Assembly (NCBI RefSeq): GCF_001955655.1
Contig: NZ_MSPW01000012.1
Location: 62,001-126,000 of the forward strand
From: Viridibacillus arenosi
GTDB taxonomy: Bacteria > Bacillota > Bacilli > Bacillales_A > Planococcaceae
DNA: 64,000 nucleotides
Reading direction: 5' to 3'
Shown: piece after piece, positions 35,041 through 44,114 of the stretch
Position numbering within the stretch: position 1 is the first letter of the stretch
Layout: each line of letters starts with the position of its first letter
Translations under genes and position numbers: made by a program
Notes under the pieces: model-generated
What the model was told of the DNA's origin: nothing
Database searches by the model: none
What the model saw: the letters and a program-made list of their open reading frames with translations, nothing else

Positions 35041-35985
35041 TTACTGACTAAAAGGAGCTAACTTTTCTTGATGCCACTCATATTCCTCGAAATCGGCTAC
35101 GATATAGGCATTTTCAAACACTTCATGAACTTCTTGTAACATGTTTTTTATATCTTGAGGGAAAAATCTTGCGCTTAAATGATTTAGCAATAAATTTTTT
35201 GCTCCTGCTTTAATAGCTATGTTTGCTGCATCCATATTTGTGGAGTGACCATAATTGGCAGCTAGTGCTTCCGTTGCATGATCAAATGTTGATTCATGCA
35301 CGACAATATCCGCATTTTCACTAAGTAAAATAGCATTTTCACACGAGCGTGTGTCTCCTAAAATCGAAACGATAAAGCCATCTTTAGGTGGATCTGTGAC
35401 GTCACTACTTTTCACTATTCGACCATCTTCTAAAGTAATGTCATAGCCATTTTTCAATTGACCCAATAGTGAGCCCTTAGGAACTCCCAACGCTATAGCT
35501 TTTTCAATTTGCAATGTTCCTGGTAGAGGCTTTTGTTCAATCCGGTAGCCAAAGCAAGATATGACATGCTGTAATGGTTTTGCTGTAACGACAAAATCAT
35601 CATCTTCAAAGACCACGCCTTCAGTAACCTCAACAAATTCAATAGGATAATTAAGATGGGTTTGTGACAGCTGTAAGGTTAATTCTACCCAATTCTTTAA
35701 TCCTGCTGGTCCATAGATGGTAAGTAGTTCTTCTCCCCCTTGGAAAGAGCGAGAACTAAGTAAGCCAGGGAGCCCAAATATATGATCTCCGTGTAAATGA
35801 GTGATAAATATTTTCTCTAATTTTCTTGGCTTTAATGTTGTATGTAAAATTTGATGCTGCGTCGCTTCACCACAATCAAACAGCCAAAATGTACCACGTT
35901 CTTCTAATAATTTAACGGCTAGTGCACTTGTATTCCGTGTTTTTGACGGCATTCCAGCACCTGTACCTAAAAATTGTATATGCAA
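35041..35985 (-). CDS. rnz: Ribonuclease Z (tRNase Z)
   Basis: 314 residues, the normal length for the short bacterial form. The MBL motif THLHGDH (62-68) binds two zincs; FDCGEATQHQ, GDTRSCEN and HSTNMDAANIAIKA are family hallmarks. It cleaves the 3' trailer of CCA-less tRNA precursors. Located near dinB as in the B. subtilis yqjH-yqjK region, with zwf and gndA missing between them. Confidence 0.96.
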   Translation of the reverse strand: MHIQFLGTGAGMPSKTRNTSALAVKLLEERGTFWLFDCGEATQHQILHTTLKPRKLEKIFITHLHGDHIFGLPGLLSSRSFQGGEELLTIYGPAGLKNWVELTLQLSQTHLNYPIEFVEVTEGVVFEDDDFVVTAKPLQHVISCFGYRIEQKPLPGTLQIEKAIALGVPKGSLLGQLKNGYDITLEDGRIVKSSDVTDPPKDGFIVSILGDTRSCENAILLSENADIVVHESTFDHATEALAANYGHSTNMDAANIAIKAGAKNLLLNHLSARFFPQDIKNMLQEVHEVFENAYIVADFEEYEWHQEKLAPFSQ

Positions 35986-36212
35986 ATGAAGTCCTCCTTA
36001 CGAAATATACAATGATCAACATATGAAGAATCCTCATAATGATTCCTTGCTATTTATGCTTCGGTATTGCTAATGTCTTATAACTAGTATAACAAAAAAA
36101 GATGCTCATCAATCACCAAATGGACATTGATACACACCTTTAATATGCAATACATACTCTTTAGTTAGGTTTATGATTGTTACTATTATTTCTAATGAGA
36201 GCTAAATTTAAT

Positions 36213-36623
36213 TTATTTTACTTCAATTAAAAAAGAAGTTATTTCTTTTATCTTTGAGGTTTTTCCGGCACTTGTGAAATTATAGATATCACAGAAAGCA
36301 TAACGCTTCTTACTTTCTAAAATTATAATGCCATTAATAGAACCAGTACTCCCATGCGTAATAATGTTATTAATATGTAACTCTGTTGCTCTGTCTTTCT
36401 CCTTTTTTGACAATATTTCAACAACATGATTATTGCCTTGGATCTGCTTATTACCAACGATATCCCAACATACATCATCCTTCAAATGCTCAAGAATGAA
36501 ACTTTGATCATTTTTTGCAATAGCAATAGTAAGTTCTTGAAGTAACTTCTTTTTAGGTGCATTTCCGCAATCGTAAGGGCAGACTACTTTTAGACTTCCA
36601 TACTCTTCATTTAACTTATTCAT
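36213..36623 (-). CDS. NTF2/SnoaL-like small protein
   Basis: 136 residues from the ATG at 36623, preceded by TAGGGGGAGCATT; the frame is open to 36701. An N-terminal CPYDCGNAPKKKLLQELTIA is followed by an NTF2-like cone: DQSFILEHLKDDVCWDIVGN and RATELHINNIITHG through FCDIYNFTSAGKTSKIKEIT. Resembles SnoaL-like cytosolic proteins of unknown function; the CPYDCGN opening is found in a Bacillales subgroup. It starts 25 bases after the dinB stop and may be co-transcribed. Confidence 0.7.
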   Translation of the reverse strand: MNKLNEEYGSLKVVCPYDCGNAPKKKLLQELTIAIAKNDQSFILEHLKDDVCWDIVGNKQIQGNNHVVEILSKKEKDRATELHINNIITHGSTGSINGIIILESKKRYAFCDIYNFTSAGKTSKIKEITSFLIEVK

Positions 36624-36648
36624 AATGCTCCCCCTAAAGATTTTTTTA

Positions 36649-37899
36649 TTAATCCTTATGATCTTCCAAAAAGTCTTTGCTAAAACTCGTTTGTGATTCA
36701 TAATTGGGCTTTTTCTTTTCTTTCATACCTTTTGAGATGATTTCTTTACCGAATTTCTTTTGGAGCTGCTCCACTACTTGGATAATTGGTTCCTCTTTGG
36801 CATGTTGTTCATAGTTGAAAATAGATAACTGCTCTGCTGTTTCCTTGCGGTCAATCACATTACTCACCGTCACGCCGAGTAATCGAACAGGTTCACCATG
36901 CCAATGTTTTCTAGTCAAATCAACGGCTATTTCAAGAATATCTGATTTTTTATAAATAGCATTGGAAAAGGTTTTGCTACGACTTGAGTTATGCCAATCT
37001 GCATCTCGAATTTGAATGGATAACGTATGGCCTGCTAAATTTTTAGCTGAAAGACGTTTTGCCACTCTTTCACAAAGACCATCGATTGTTTTACGAACTT
37101 CATCCCATTCGACTAAATCGATTGGCAAAGTTGTAGAATTACCTACGCTCTTGGTATCATAAATCGAATTTGGATCGACTTCCCTGTTATCAATACCATT
37201 TGCTCTGTCTTTTAACCTTGCACCATTTTTTCCTAAGTTACTTTTTAAAAAGGCTTCAGAGGCTTGTGCTAGATCACCAATTGTGTTGATTTTTAGTTCG
37301 TTTAGTTTTTTTGCTGTACTCTCACCCACGCCATGCATTTCAATAACTGGTAATGACCATAAAATATTTGATAGTTCACGTTTTCTTAAAACGGTAATAC
37401 CCATAGGCTTTTTCATGTCAGAAGCTGTTTTAGCTAAAAACTTATTGGGTGCAATTCCAATAGATGATGGCAAATCCAGTTCATTTAAAATCCGTTTTTG
37501 AATGCTTTCTGCGAGCTCTATCGCTTCTCTTCCATTTACAAGTTCCGTAACATCAATATAACCTTCATCGATTGATACGGGCTCTACAAGTTCGGTATAT
37601 GTTCGAAGTATGTCAAATATCGCTTTTGAAGCAATACGATAGCGTTCAAAATTCGGTGGCAACAAAATGAGCTCAGGACATTTTCGCTTTGCTTCCCACA
37701 CAGCCATCGTCGTATAAACCCCTTTTGCACGCGCTTCATACGAACAAGTGACGAGAATGCCACGTCGCTCCTTCGGGTTACCCGCAATGGCTATTGCTTT
37801 ACCTTTAAGTGTTGGATCATGTGATTGCTCTACAGAGGCATAGAAACAGTTCATATCGATATGAAAAATTATTCTCCCTTTTTGTTTCAGCTCTGCCAT
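36649..37899 (-). CDS. dinB: DNA polymerase IV (Y-family)
   Basis: 416 residues from the ATG at 37899 after GGAGAGATGTGTG. FHIDMNCFYASVEQ holds the first metal Asp and steric gate region, VSIDEGYIDV the second catalytic acidic pair, GIAPNKFLAKTASDMKKPMG and MHGVGESTAKKLNEL the thumb helix-hairpin-helix. The C-terminus has a little-finger domain but no obvious clamp-binding QLSLF, although QLSIF (in AEQLSIFNY) fits that role. It performs translesion synthesis. Corresponds to B. subtilis polY1 (yqjH). Confidence 0.95.
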   Translation of the reverse strand: MAELKQKGRIIFHIDMNCFYASVEQSHDPTLKGKAIAIAGNPKERRGILVTCSYEARAKGVYTTMAVWEAKRKCPELILLPPNFERYRIASKAIFDILRTYTELVEPVSIDEGYIDVTELVNGREAIELAESIQKRILNELDLPSSIGIAPNKFLAKTASDMKKPMGITVLRKRELSNILWSLPVIEMHGVGESTAKKLNELKINTIGDLAQASEAFLKSNLGKNGARLKDRANGIDNREVDPNSIYDTKSVGNSTTLPIDLVEWDEVRKTIDGLCERVAKRLSAKNLAGHTLSIQIRDADWHNSSRSKTFSNAIYKKSDILEIAVDLTRKHWHGEPVRLLGVTVSNVIDRKETAEQLSIFNYEQHAKEEPIIQVVEQLQKKFGKEIISKGMKEKKKPNYESQTSFSKDFLEDHKD

Positions 37900-38107
37900 C
37901 ACACATCTCTCCTGCTTCTTTTATTATAAATATTATAGCAAAAATAACGAACAGATGTTGGTATTTTTGTTCTTATAAGATCTAGTGATACCTTCTAACT
38001 TCTTCCTTTTCGCATATTAATAGCTTCACGCCATTTCATTTAATGGTACTGCCCCTTCGCCGCAATCCTAAGTTAATTTCTAATTCGATCACAAGACTTT
38101 AAAACCA

Positions 38108-38147
38108 CATAAAAAAGCATCCTCAGTCTTTGACTAAGGATACCTTA
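38108..38147 (-). terminator. Terminator of the CheW-like gene
   Basis: CATCCTCAGTC and GACTAAGGATA pair, with two mismatches, around TTT, and the minus strand continues CTTTTTTATG. Confidence 0.75.
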
Positions 38148-38159
38148 TTTACTAACGAA

Positions 38160-38645
38160 CTAGGCTTTTGCTGCTCTTTCGTCTTCTTTTAATTTTTGCA
38201 TATAGGCTTTGAGTTCTTTAATACCTTCAAGCGAGTCAACCAGTACTGTAGGCGAAACGATTGTAATCATTCGTTCTTCTAGATTGGCAACTGCTGTGAA
38301 ATATTTTGTTTTGGAATAATTCACTAGACCTATTTGTTGCAAATGTTCAGCTGGAATATCGAGAATTTCTTTTGCTTCGACAACGAGTAGACCAAATAGG
38401 AAATCACCTGTTTGTAAAACAACTATTCGCACTTGATCTCCCGTTGCTTGACCTCTGTATAAGATTTGCTCGAAATCTAATATCGGCATTAGTTCTCCGC
38501 GCATTCTCATTAAACCCGTTACATAGCTTGGTAAGTGTGGAATGGGATTAACATGTTCCATTTTCTCGATCGATACGACGTGATCGATAGGAACCGCATA
38601 TTCTTCTTGACCACAACGGAAAACGACTACTTTACTACTAGACAT
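38160..38645 (-). CDS. CheW-like chemotaxis coupling protein
   Basis: 161 residues covering one CheW domain: VVFRCGQEEYAVPIDHVVSI, then PHLPSYVTGLMRMRGELMPI, LDFEQILYRG and GDFLFGLLVVEAKEILDI. CheW couples receptors to the CheA kinase. No response-regulator domain follows, so it is CheW rather than CheV. It stands alone, away from a flagellar or che operon, 28 bases after the peptidase stop, so it may be co-transcribed with it. Confidence 0.88.
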   Translation of the reverse strand: MSSSKVVVFRCGQEEYAVPIDHVVSIEKMEHVNPIPHLPSYVTGLMRMRGELMPILDFEQILYRGQATGDQVRIVVLQTGDFLFGLLVVEAKEILDIPAEHLQQIGLVNYSKTKYFTAVANLEERMITIVSPTVLVDSLEGIKELKAYMQKLKEDERAAKA

Positions 38646-38673
38646 TGGCTTCTACCTCTTCTTGTAATATGTG

Positions 38674-39792
38674 TTATTTAACTTCAGCTGCGCATTTTAC
38701 AATTTCCACTAATAAGTCCGCAAGTTTTTCTAATTCTTCAACTGGGATACGTTCTTTTGTCGTGTGGATGTCTTCATAACCGACAGCAAGATTGACTGTA
38801 GGAATGCCAAATCCAGCGATCACATTTGCATCACTACCCCCACCACTTGTCAAAATTTCTGGTGTACGACCAATTTTACGAACTGCTTCTTGAGCCACTT
38901 TCACAACTAAATCTTCCTCAGTGAAACGAAAACCTGGGTACATGCGCTTAATAGTTACTTCGGCTTTACCACCCATTTTTTCAGCAGTTTGTTCGAAAAC
39001 TTCTTTCATATGGACAGTTTGTGCCTCTAATTTCGCTTCATTAATTGAACGGGCTTCAGCTAAAATATGCACTTCATCACAAACGATATTCGTTGCTTGT
39101 CCACCTTCAAAGCGACCAATGTTTGCTGTTGTTTCAGCATCTAAACGACCTAATTTCATCGCTGCAATTGATTTTGCTGCAACTGTAATAGCTGAAATTC
39201 CTTTCTCAGGTGCAACACCAGCGTGAGCTGTTTTACCATAGATAACAGCTTCTACTTTCGCTTGGAAAGGTGCTGCAGTTACGATGCCACCTACTTTACA
39301 GTCACTATCAACGGCGAAGCCATATTTAGCAAAGATTTTAGATGGGTCTAGCTCTTTCGCTCCTGCTAAACCACTCTCTTCGCCAGCAGTAATAATGTAC
39401 TGAATATCACCATGAGTAATATTTTGTTCTTTTAAGCGTTTTGGTAACTCAAGAAGAGCTGCTATTCCAGCTTTATCATCCGCTCCTAAAATCGTAGTAC
39501 CATCAGAATGGATATAGCCATCTTCTTTGAGGATTGGTTTAATTCCTTTACCAGGTACTACAGTGTCCATATGTGATGTAAAGTAAATTGGTTGTGCATC
39601 TACAGTCCCGCGTAGGGTACAGATTAAGTTACCTGAAGCATGGCCATTACGGCTTGCCGCATCATCTTCTTCAACTTCAAAGCCTAATGCTTCTAATTTA
39701 GTTTTTAATACAGGTGAAATTTTCTCTTCATGGAATGTTTCAGAATCAATTTGTACGAGTTCCAAAAATTCTTCTACGATACGACTTGTCAT
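38674..39792 (-). CDS. yqjE: M20-family peptidase, peptidase T-like (YqjE)
   Basis: 372 residues. Metal-binding motifs of PepT/M20 are visible: FTSHMDTVVPG, TILGADDKAGIAAL, ITAGEESGLAGAK and GKTAHAGVAPEKG in the dimerisation domain, with SGGGSDANVI and NLAVGYEDIHTTKERI near the end. It should hydrolyse small peptides. It is the yqjE position relative to yqjC-yqjD but separated from them by a plus-strand acetyltransferase. AAAGGGG precedes the ATG. Confidence 0.92.
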   Translation of the reverse strand: MTSRIVEEFLELVQIDSETFHEEKISPVLKTKLEALGFEVEEDDAASRNGHASGNLICTLRGTVDAQPIYFTSHMDTVVPGKGIKPILKEDGYIHSDGTTILGADDKAGIAALLELPKRLKEQNITHGDIQYIITAGEESGLAGAKELDPSKIFAKYGFAVDSDCKVGGIVTAAPFQAKVEAVIYGKTAHAGVAPEKGISAITVAAKSIAAMKLGRLDAETTANIGRFEGGQATNIVCDEVHILAEARSINEAKLEAQTVHMKEVFEQTAEKMGGKAEVTIKRMYPGFRFTEEDLVVKVAQEAVRKIGRTPEILTSGGGSDANVIAGFGIPTVNLAVGYEDIHTTKERIPVEELEKLADLLVEIVKCAAEVK

Positions 39793-40112
39793 TATGAAAG
39801 AACCCCTTTATTAACTAGATTTTACTATCTTCTTATTCCCTTATTTTAGCATAGAATTTAAGTGAACTCCTGTAATTTACTTAGGCATTCTCTAATTTCT
39901 AATTTAGTTTGATAGATTAAATGTAGCGACTTTGTATTAATATTGGCCTCTACACATATTTTTCTTCATGCGCAGCGATATTAATTGTATATTCAAACTA
40001 TTAATATGAAGGATTTTTATTGATGTGAGGAGAATTTACTTAAAGTAAAAATGGATAATTTAAATTTTCAATTTCCTTTAATTGTCATTTTCACTATTTG
40101 AAAGGAGCACTC
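39793..40112. other. AT-rich intergenic region between divergent genes
   Basis: It should contain promoters of the peptidase (minus) and the acetyltransferase (plus). No RNA gene, repeat or clear operator is visible. Confidence 0.4.
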
Positions 40113-40622
40113 ATGGATATTAGATTGTTAGAATCATCAGATGCAAAAAGTTATTGGGTTTTGAGATTAGAAGCATTAAAAAATAACCCAGAAGCATTTT
40201 CTTCAAGCTATGAAGAAGCTATTAAAAGAGAATTCCCTGTTGAAACTGTGTTGAAAAATTTATCGACCGAAGGAACTTTCACATTTGGGGCTTTCAATGA
40301 TCAAGAACTAATAGGTGTTGTAACTTTGGTTCAAGAATTCACTTCAAAACTTCATCATAGAGCTAATATTTTTGCCATGTATGTAAGTCCTAAATTTCGT
40401 AGATTAAGCGTTGGTAAAGCACTCCTATTAACGGCAATCAATCATGCAAAGTCAATTGAAGCAATAGAAAAAATTAATCTAGAAGTGATAACAACTAATG
40501 ATAGAGCGAAAAATCTCTATATTAAAATGGGTTTCATAACATATGGACTCGAAGAACGCGCACTTAAAATCAATAATGATTATTATGATTCAGAGTATAT
40601 GGTGCTGTTCCTTAAAAAATAA
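40113..40622 (+). CDS. GNAT-family N-acetyltransferase
   Basis: 169 residues from the ATG at 40113, preceded by AAAGGAG; the frame also has a TTG at 40098. The GNAT core is IFAMYVSPKFRRLSVGKALL with the acetyl-CoA loop degenerated to RRLSVG from the usual R/Q-x-x-G-x-G/A. INLEVITTNDRAKNLYIKMG and FITYGLEERAL complete the fold. Substrate unknown. It interrupts the yqjC-yqjE order found in B. subtilis. Confidence 0.85.
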   Translation: MDIRLLESSDAKSYWVLRLEALKNNPEAFSSSYEEAIKREFPVETVLKNLSTEGTFTFGAFNDQELIGVVTLVQEFTSKLHHRANIFAMYVSPKFRRLSVGKALLLTAINHAKSIEAIEKINLEVITTNDRAKNLYIKMGFITYGLEERALKINNDYYDSEYMVLFLKK

Positions 40623-40663
40623 TGTTTAACTACAACTGATTAATTACCAAATTTATGTCTGGT

Positions 40664-40717
40664 CATAAAAGCACCTCCTATTGTTAGTTTTAACTAACGA
40701 TGGGAGGTGCTTTTCAT
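40664..40717. terminator. Bidirectional terminator between the GNAT gene and pccB
   Basis: AAAAGCACCTCC and GGAGGTGCTTTT form the outer stem, and GTTAGTT with AACTAAC the inner stem. It serves convergent genes on both sides. Confidence 0.88.
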
Positions 40718-40772
40718 AAATGTTGGTCTTGACTGTTTTTCTTGCTTGTCTTGTATTAATAAGCGCTTTGGG

Positions 40773-40822
40773 CTAACAGGATGTTAGTCATGCAACCGTT
40801 GCGACAGGACGTCGGACATCCT
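40773..40822. repeat. Structured GC-rich element in the 3' region of pccB
   Basis: Nested inverted repeats: AGGATGT (40778-40784) with ACATCCT (40816-40822), GCAAC-C-GTTGC (40792-40802) and CTAACAGGATGTTAG (40773-40787). It is much richer in GC than its surroundings and lies between the pccB stop and the terminator. It looks like a dispersed repeat or small structured RNA, which cannot be decided from one copy. Confidence 0.5.
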
Positions 40823-40827
40823 CAACA

Positions 40828-42375
40828 TTAAAGTGGAATATTCCCATGTTTCTTAGCTGGTCTTGTTTCTTTTTTCGTTTTCATCATATCAAGAGCTTGG
40901 ATAAGTTTGATACGTGTTTCACGTGGGTCGATTACATCGTCTACTAAGCCATGAGATGCTGCTACATATGGATTTGCGAATTTTTCGCGGTATTCTTCAA
41001 TTTTCGCTGCACGTGTTGCCTCTGGATCATCGCTGTTATCAATTTCGCGAGCGAAGATAATGTTCGCTGCTCCATTTGGTCCCATAACGGCAATTTCAGC
41101 GTTTGGCCAAGCGTATACCATATCAGCACCAATTGCTTTAGAATTAAGTGCTACGTATGCACCACCGTATGCTTTACGAAGGATTACTGTAATTTTCGGT
41201 ACAGTTGCTTCTGAGTATGCATATAAGATTTTCGCGCCGTGACGGATAATCCCACCATGCTCTTGTTTAATGCCTGGGAAGAAGCCAGTAACGTCTTCAA
41301 ATGTGATGATTGGAATATTGAATGAGTCACAGAAACGGATGAAGCGAGATGCTTTATCTGATGAGTCAATATCCAGTCCACCAGCCATTACTTTTGGTTG
41401 GTTACATACTAGACCTACTACGTCCCCTTTAATACGCGCAAGCCCCACTACGACATTTTTCGCAAATTCTTTATGTACTTCCATAAAAGAACTTGGATCA
41501 ACGATTTCTTCAATAACTTTGCGAATATCGTATGGACGCGTTGCTTCTACTGGAACTAATTCAATAATATTTTCTAAATAATCGTCATTATCTTGTGGTT
41601 CAATACTTGGTGGTTTTTGTTCATTATTTTGAGGTAGGTAAGCAAGTAAATCACGTACTTGTTGTAATACCTCTTCTTCAGATGGCCCGCGGAAGTGTGC
41701 AGCTCCACTGATTGAGTTATGAACTTTTGAGCCACCTAAATCTTCAGAAGAAATTTTCTCCCCTGTTACTGTTTCGATTACTTTTGGTCCTGTGATGAAC
41801 ATTTGGCTTGTCTTATCTACCATGAATACGAAGTCAGTAATTGCTGGTGAATATACTGCTCCTCCTGCACAAGGTCCCATAATAACTGAGATTTGTGGAA
41901 TCACACCAGAATAGATTGAGTTTCGGTAGAATATATGACCATATCCATCAAGAGATACAACACCCTCTTGGATACGAGCACCACCAGAATCGTTTAAGCC
42001 AACGAAAGGCGTACCGTTTTTAGCCGCTAAATCCATAACATTCGCAATTTTCATTGCATGCATTTCCCCAAGTGCACCGCCGAAAACTGTAAAGTCTTGT
42101 GAGAACAGGTAGATTGGACGACCGTTTACTTTACCGTAACCTGTAACAACGCCGTCTCCAGGTCCTTCTTTTGTATCCATACCAAAGTCTGTAGTTCGAT
42201 GTTTTACGAAAGGATTAATCTCAACGAAAGTACCTTCGTCTACTAGTAAGTTAATACGTTCACGTGCAGTTAATTTACCTTTTTCATGTTGTTTTACGAT
42301 GCGGTCATCACCGCCACCTAATTCAATTTCACGTTTTCTATCATATAACTCATTGATTTTATCGAACATATCCAT
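40828..42375 (-). CDS. pccB: Acyl-CoA (propionyl/methylmalonyl-CoA) carboxyltransferase, beta subunit
   Basis: 515 residues. The carboxyltransferase fold shows RIQEGVVSLDGYG for the acyl-CoA side, VIMGPCAGGAVYSPAITDF, GPKVIETVTGEKISSEDLGG and, in the second half, KAYGGAYVALNSKAIGADM with AVMGPNGAANIIFAREI. It transfers CO2 from carboxybiotin to propionyl-CoA. It matches B. subtilis YqjD and follows the epimerase by 6 bases. The biotin carboxylase/carrier (alpha) subunit is not in this window. Confidence 0.93.
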   Translation of the reverse strand: MDMFDKINELYDRKREIELGGGDDRIVKQHEKGKLTARERINLLVDEGTFVEINPFVKHRTTDFGMDTKEGPGDGVVTGYGKVNGRPIYLFSQDFTVFGGALGEMHAMKIANVMDLAAKNGTPFVGLNDSGGARIQEGVVSLDGYGHIFYRNSIYSGVIPQISVIMGPCAGGAVYSPAITDFVFMVDKTSQMFITGPKVIETVTGEKISSEDLGGSKVHNSISGAAHFRGPSEEEVLQQVRDLLAYLPQNNEQKPPSIEPQDNDDYLENIIELVPVEATRPYDIRKVIEEIVDPSSFMEVHKEFAKNVVVGLARIKGDVVGLVCNQPKVMAGGLDIDSSDKASRFIRFCDSFNIPIITFEDVTGFFPGIKQEHGGIIRHGAKILYAYSEATVPKITVILRKAYGGAYVALNSKAIGADMVYAWPNAEIAVMGPNGAANIIFAREIDNSDDPEATRAAKIEEYREKFANPYVAASHGLVDDVIDPRETRIKLIQALDMMKTKKETRPAKKHGNIPL

Positions 42376-42381
42376 AGATGA

Positions 42382-42792
42382 TTACTCCCCCGACTCACTT
42401 TTATCGTATAACTCGTAAAGCACTCCATTAGATGACTTTGGATGAATAAAGGCCATTTTTGAGCCACCAGCGCCTGGACGTGGTTCATCTGATAGTAGGC
42501 GAACACCTTGTTCGCGAAGATCTGCCATCTTCCCTTCAATACCCTTTACCCCTAGAGCAACGTGATGAATACCTTCTCCTCTTTTTTCAATAAACTTAAA
42601 GATAGCGCTTTCTTCACTCATCGGTTCAAGCAATTCAATATGTGTATTCCCCGCATCTATAAATGCTACACGAACTTGCTCAGTCACTACTTCTTCTATT
42701 TTTAACAAAGGTAAGCCCAACACATCTGTGTAATATGTAATTTGTTCATCAAGATTACGTACTGCAATACCGATGTGGTCAACGTTCTCCAC
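42382..42792 (-). CDS. mce: Methylmalonyl-CoA epimerase
   Basis: 136 residues from the GTG at 42792, preceded by AAGGAG and GGGGAG; the frame is open to 42834 without a better start. VDHIGIAVRNLDEQITYYTD with the metal His, LLEPMSEESAIFKFIEKRGE, and GIHHVALGVKGIEGKMADLR with the second His and catalytic Glu spacing are diagnostic. It interconverts (S)- and (R)-methylmalonyl-CoA, linking PccB to the MutAB mutase encoded 5.5-10 kb to the right. Equivalent to B. subtilis YqjC. Confidence 0.93.
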   Translation of the reverse strand: MENVDHIGIAVRNLDEQITYYTDVLGLPLLKIEEVVTEQVRVAFIDAGNTHIELLEPMSEESAIFKFIEKRGEGIHHVALGVKGIEGKMADLREQGVRLLSDEPRPGAGGSKMAFIHPKSSNGVLYELYDKSESGE

Positions 42793-42916
42793 TTCTCCCC
42801 AACTCCTTCTTTGTTGTATAACACAATTGTACATAATTTATAATAAAAACTCTAGCACTTGTGTAATTTTTCAAATTTGATAGAATATTTGTAGGAAAAG
42901 AAGGAGCGAACGAGAA

Positions 42917-43009
42917 ATGAGTAATAAGAAATTTCAAAAAATTGTTGTATATGCAATGATTGCTATTATGGTTATTTCTACATTAGCTTTCGGCTTAGCA
43001 ATGTTATAA
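42917..43009 (+). CDS. prli42: Stressosome-associated miniprotein Prli42
   Basis: A 30-residue protein, MSNKKFQKIVVYAMIAIMVI and then STLAFGLAML: a basic N-terminus and one membrane helix. It matches the Prli42 miniprotein of Listeria and other Firmicutes, a membrane anchor that passes stress signals to the stressosome. AAGGAG lies upstream of the ATG, although with a long spacing of about 10 bases. It is divergent from mce and has its own terminator. It is too short for most gene finders. Confidence 0.8.
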   Translation: MSNKKFQKIVVYAMIAIMVISTLAFGLAML

Positions 43010-43062
43010 TCTACTTTGCGCGTCTGAAATTTACTATTGTAATCTACAACCATACAAACTAA

Positions 43063-43110
43063 AAAAACAGCGTTATACCAGGTTAAACCGGTGTACGCTG
43101 TTTTTTTATA
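43063..43110 (+). terminator. Terminator of prli42
   Basis: AAACAGCGT and ACGCTGTTT form the outer stem and TATACC with GGTGTA-like pairs the inner stem; TTTTTTTATAT follows. Confidence 0.82.
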
Positions 43111-43372
43111 TACGAACCTTAAAAAATCTAACTTTCATATCTTTACTATTATATCAATATAACATTCGAGAGATGTGGGGCACTCATCACTTTTATAGGG
43201 GACTACTAAATATACAGAGACTTATCTCTATTATAATTTTAGTAATCGCATGCCCATGCCGTACCTAGCCATACGCACTTCGGCCCAAAAATAAAGTTGT
43301 TTAAATTTCAAAGAAAGAATATTTTAAAATTAAGATCACTTTCACAAAGACACACAACTTCTAAAAAAAAGA
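43111..43372. other. Intergenic stretch with a less AT-rich patch
   Basis: No gene is recognised. Around 43245-43290 the sequence is noticeably less AT-rich (GCATGCCCATGCCGTACC) and the minus strand has a 13-codon frame, MARYGMGMRLLKL, without a ribosome site. It may be an old gene remnant. Confidence 0.3.
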
Positions 43373-43912
43373 TTATTTTAATGGCAAATTTTCATAATCT
43401 TTTCTGAGTATAGCCATGATAACTTCATCCGAGTAAGTCCCGTTATAATATAAAGATTCACGTAAAACACCCTCTTTTACAAATCCAACTTTTTCATATA
43501 CTCTTATTCCTCGCAGATTATGACTGAATACCTCTAGTTGCAAACGATTCAATTTCAATTCTTCAAAAACAAAGCGCAATACAATTATTATAGCTTCAGT
43601 CCCATATCCTTTTCCAGTTAATTCAATAGAACTCATTGATATTCTAAAACCTGCTTTATTATTTTCTTCATCAATTTCAAAGATAGATAATTCGCCGATC
43701 ATTTGGTCATTATTTTTTAAACAGATGGCAAAATCATAACGTGATGAATCATTATTTACATTATTTATATGAGCTTTAATCTGATTTAACGTAAAGTTAA
43801 GTTTTGTACCTGTCATATAACGTATTTCTTCATCTGTTGTATTTTCTAGCATTATTGGTGCGTCTGATACCTGAAGATTTCTTAAATAAATTCTTTCATT
43901 TTCTAAATACAT
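43373..43912 (-). CDS. RimJ/RimL-type GNAT acetyltransferase
   Basis: 179 residues. ENERIYLRNLQVSDAPIMLE is the usual RimL opening; GFRISMSSIELTGKGYGTEA carries the acetyl-CoA loop (GKGYGTEA) and LNRLQLEVFSHNLRGIRVYE followed by KVGFVKEGVLRES the second half. Substrates of this family include ribosomal protein N-termini and small molecules; the specific one is unknown. AGGAAGG precedes the ATG. Confidence 0.88.
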   Translation of the reverse strand: MYLENERIYLRNLQVSDAPIMLENTTDEEIRYMTGTKLNFTLNQIKAHINNVNNDSSRYDFAICLKNNDQMIGELSIFEIDEENNKAGFRISMSSIELTGKGYGTEAIIIVLRFVFEELKLNRLQLEVFSHNLRGIRVYEKVGFVKEGVLRESLYYNGTYSDEVIMAILRKDYENLPLK

Positions 43913-44056
43913 CTTACCTTCCTCCTAATAACTGCCCTTTTCTTAACTATACAAATATTCATATATCATTTTGTATATTATACTTAATAATAGAAAAAGA
44001 TGGTATTAAGTTATATTCAAACCATTTTTTAAACAACTTTTTTATTTTACTCACTG

Positions 44057-44108
44057 ACAAACGAACGTCATCCTTTAAGGGGTTTTGGTCGCCTAGGCAT
44101 TCGTTTGT
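44057..44108. repeat. Inverted repeat with 9-bp arms
   Basis: ACAAACGAA (44057-44065) is repeated inverted as TTCGTTTGT (44100-44108) around a GC-richer middle containing GGTCGCCTAGGC. It has no T tract and is not placed at a gene end. It lies near the integrase scar and could be an element end or a processing site. Confidence 0.4.
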
Positions 44109-44114
44109 GTTAGA

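Noticed and set aside
44057-44108. Insertion sequence bounded by 9-bp inverted repeats
   Set aside because: The arms are only 34 bases apart with no transposase and no flanking direct repeats, so it is listed only as an inverted repeat.
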